Assembly (NCBI GenBank): GCA_034189125.1
Contig: JAXHVB010000107.1
Location: forward strand, 1 to 6,215
Source of the DNA: UBA5862 sp002408105
GTDB taxonomy: Bacteria; Pseudomonadota; Gammaproteobacteria; Pseudomonadales; UBA5862
Length of the DNA: 6,215 nucleotides
Direction: 5' to 3'
Under the pieces are notes generated by a model that was not told where the DNA came from, searched no databases, and saw only the letters and a list, made by a program, of their open reading frames with translations. Both the position numbers and the translations under genes were made by a program. Positions 5,950-6,215 of the stretch are shown here, piece after piece. Each line of letters opens with the position of its first letter. Position 1 is the first letter of the stretch.

Positions 5950-6215
5950 ATGAGCAGCGTTAAGACCAAGGCAGAGGCTGAACTGGCCGGCGTGAAGGCA
6001 GGGGACCCCCGGACCATGTCGGGCCGCGATCCCAAATCGATTCCGCTCGAAGCCTTTGATCTCGCCCAGGCCGAGCTTTTTCAGAACGACAGCATCTGGG
6101 GCTATATGGACCGGTTGCGTGAAGAATGCCCCGTGCATTACTGCGGGGACTCTCGGGACTTTGACCCCTATTGGTCGATCATGAAGTTCAGCGACATCAT
6201 GGAAGTCGAAGGCAA
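5950..6215 (+). CDS. Cytochrome P450, CYP153-like (3' partial)
   Basis: Only the first 88 codons are present; the gene runs off the right edge, and the heme-binding Cys motif and the I-helix are not in the window. The visible part fits the N-terminal region of soluble bacterial P450s of the CYP153 group: IPLEAFDLAQAELFQND at about residues 31-47, then a helix GYMDRLREECPVHYC at about 51-65, and DFDPYWSIMKFSDIMEVEG at about 70-88, which matches the family's '(F)GPYWSVTKYxDIMxVD' start of the substrate-pocket region. CYP153 enzymes hydroxylate terminal carbons of alkanes and can epoxidise alkenes, using a ferredoxin and ferredoxin reductase. The ATG at 5950 is the only start, since TGA in the same frame lies nine bases upstream, and GGGG precedes it. 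The residues before about 30 are polar with no signal peptide, so the enzyme is cytoplasmic. P450 membership is confident; the subfamily is judged by eye. Confidence 0.85.
   Translation, partial: MSSVKTKAEAELAGVKAGDPRTMSGRDPKSIPLEAFDLAQAELFQNDSIWGYMDRLREECPVHYCGDSRDFDPYWSIMKFSDIMEVEG

Noticed and set aside
5479..6138. Open frame of 219 codons on the minus strand
   Set aside because: It runs antisense across the nuclease gene, the intergenic region and the P450 start, and has low-complexity composition and no motif.

Overview
The window is a G+C-rich (about 60% by eye), densely coded piece of a proteobacterial chromosome, most likely from a gammaproteobacterium. The best clues are the iron superoxide dismutase, which is close to the Escherichia coli SodB pattern throughout, a YqjE-type envelope protein, and the start of a CYP153-like cytochrome P450, a family common in hydrocarbon-using marine and soil proteobacteria. 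I see no tRNA, rRNA, CRISPR array, insertion sequence, integrase or phage gene. The species assignment is inference.

Layout from left to right: (1) the 3' part of a small two-helix membrane protein of the YqjE/holin-superfamily-III type, overlapping by 11 bases a 272-residue protein with two ElaB/YqjD-like membrane-anchor modules. (2) On the minus strand, tail to tail and overlapping by 19 bases, a large exported protein with two c-type heme motifs and an EF-hand-like loop; I do not recognise its family, and its N-terminus looks frameshifted. (3) Divergent from it, across a 147-base intergenic region with a direct repeat and an inverted repeat, sodB followed by a strong intrinsic terminator. 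(4) On the minus strand, a TauE/SafE (TSUP, YfcA-like) membrane transporter. (5) Divergent from it, a two-gene unit of a limonene-1,2-epoxide hydrolase-like SnoaL-fold protein and an exported S1/P1-type zinc nuclease. (6) After a 106-base gap, the first 88 codons of a CYP153-like P450, cut by the window edge.

The genes form small independent units rather than one system. Three themes can be inferred: membrane or envelope stress proteins on the left; redox proteins (exported diheme protein and SodB) in the middle; and on the right an epoxide hydrolase close to a P450 family known to hydroxylate alkanes and epoxidise alkenes, which makes a shared oxidative catabolic route possible but unproven. 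The most unusual points are the possible frameshift in the signal peptide of the diheme protein, its unknown family, the double-module YqjD-like protein, and the repeat structures in the two divergent intergenic regions.
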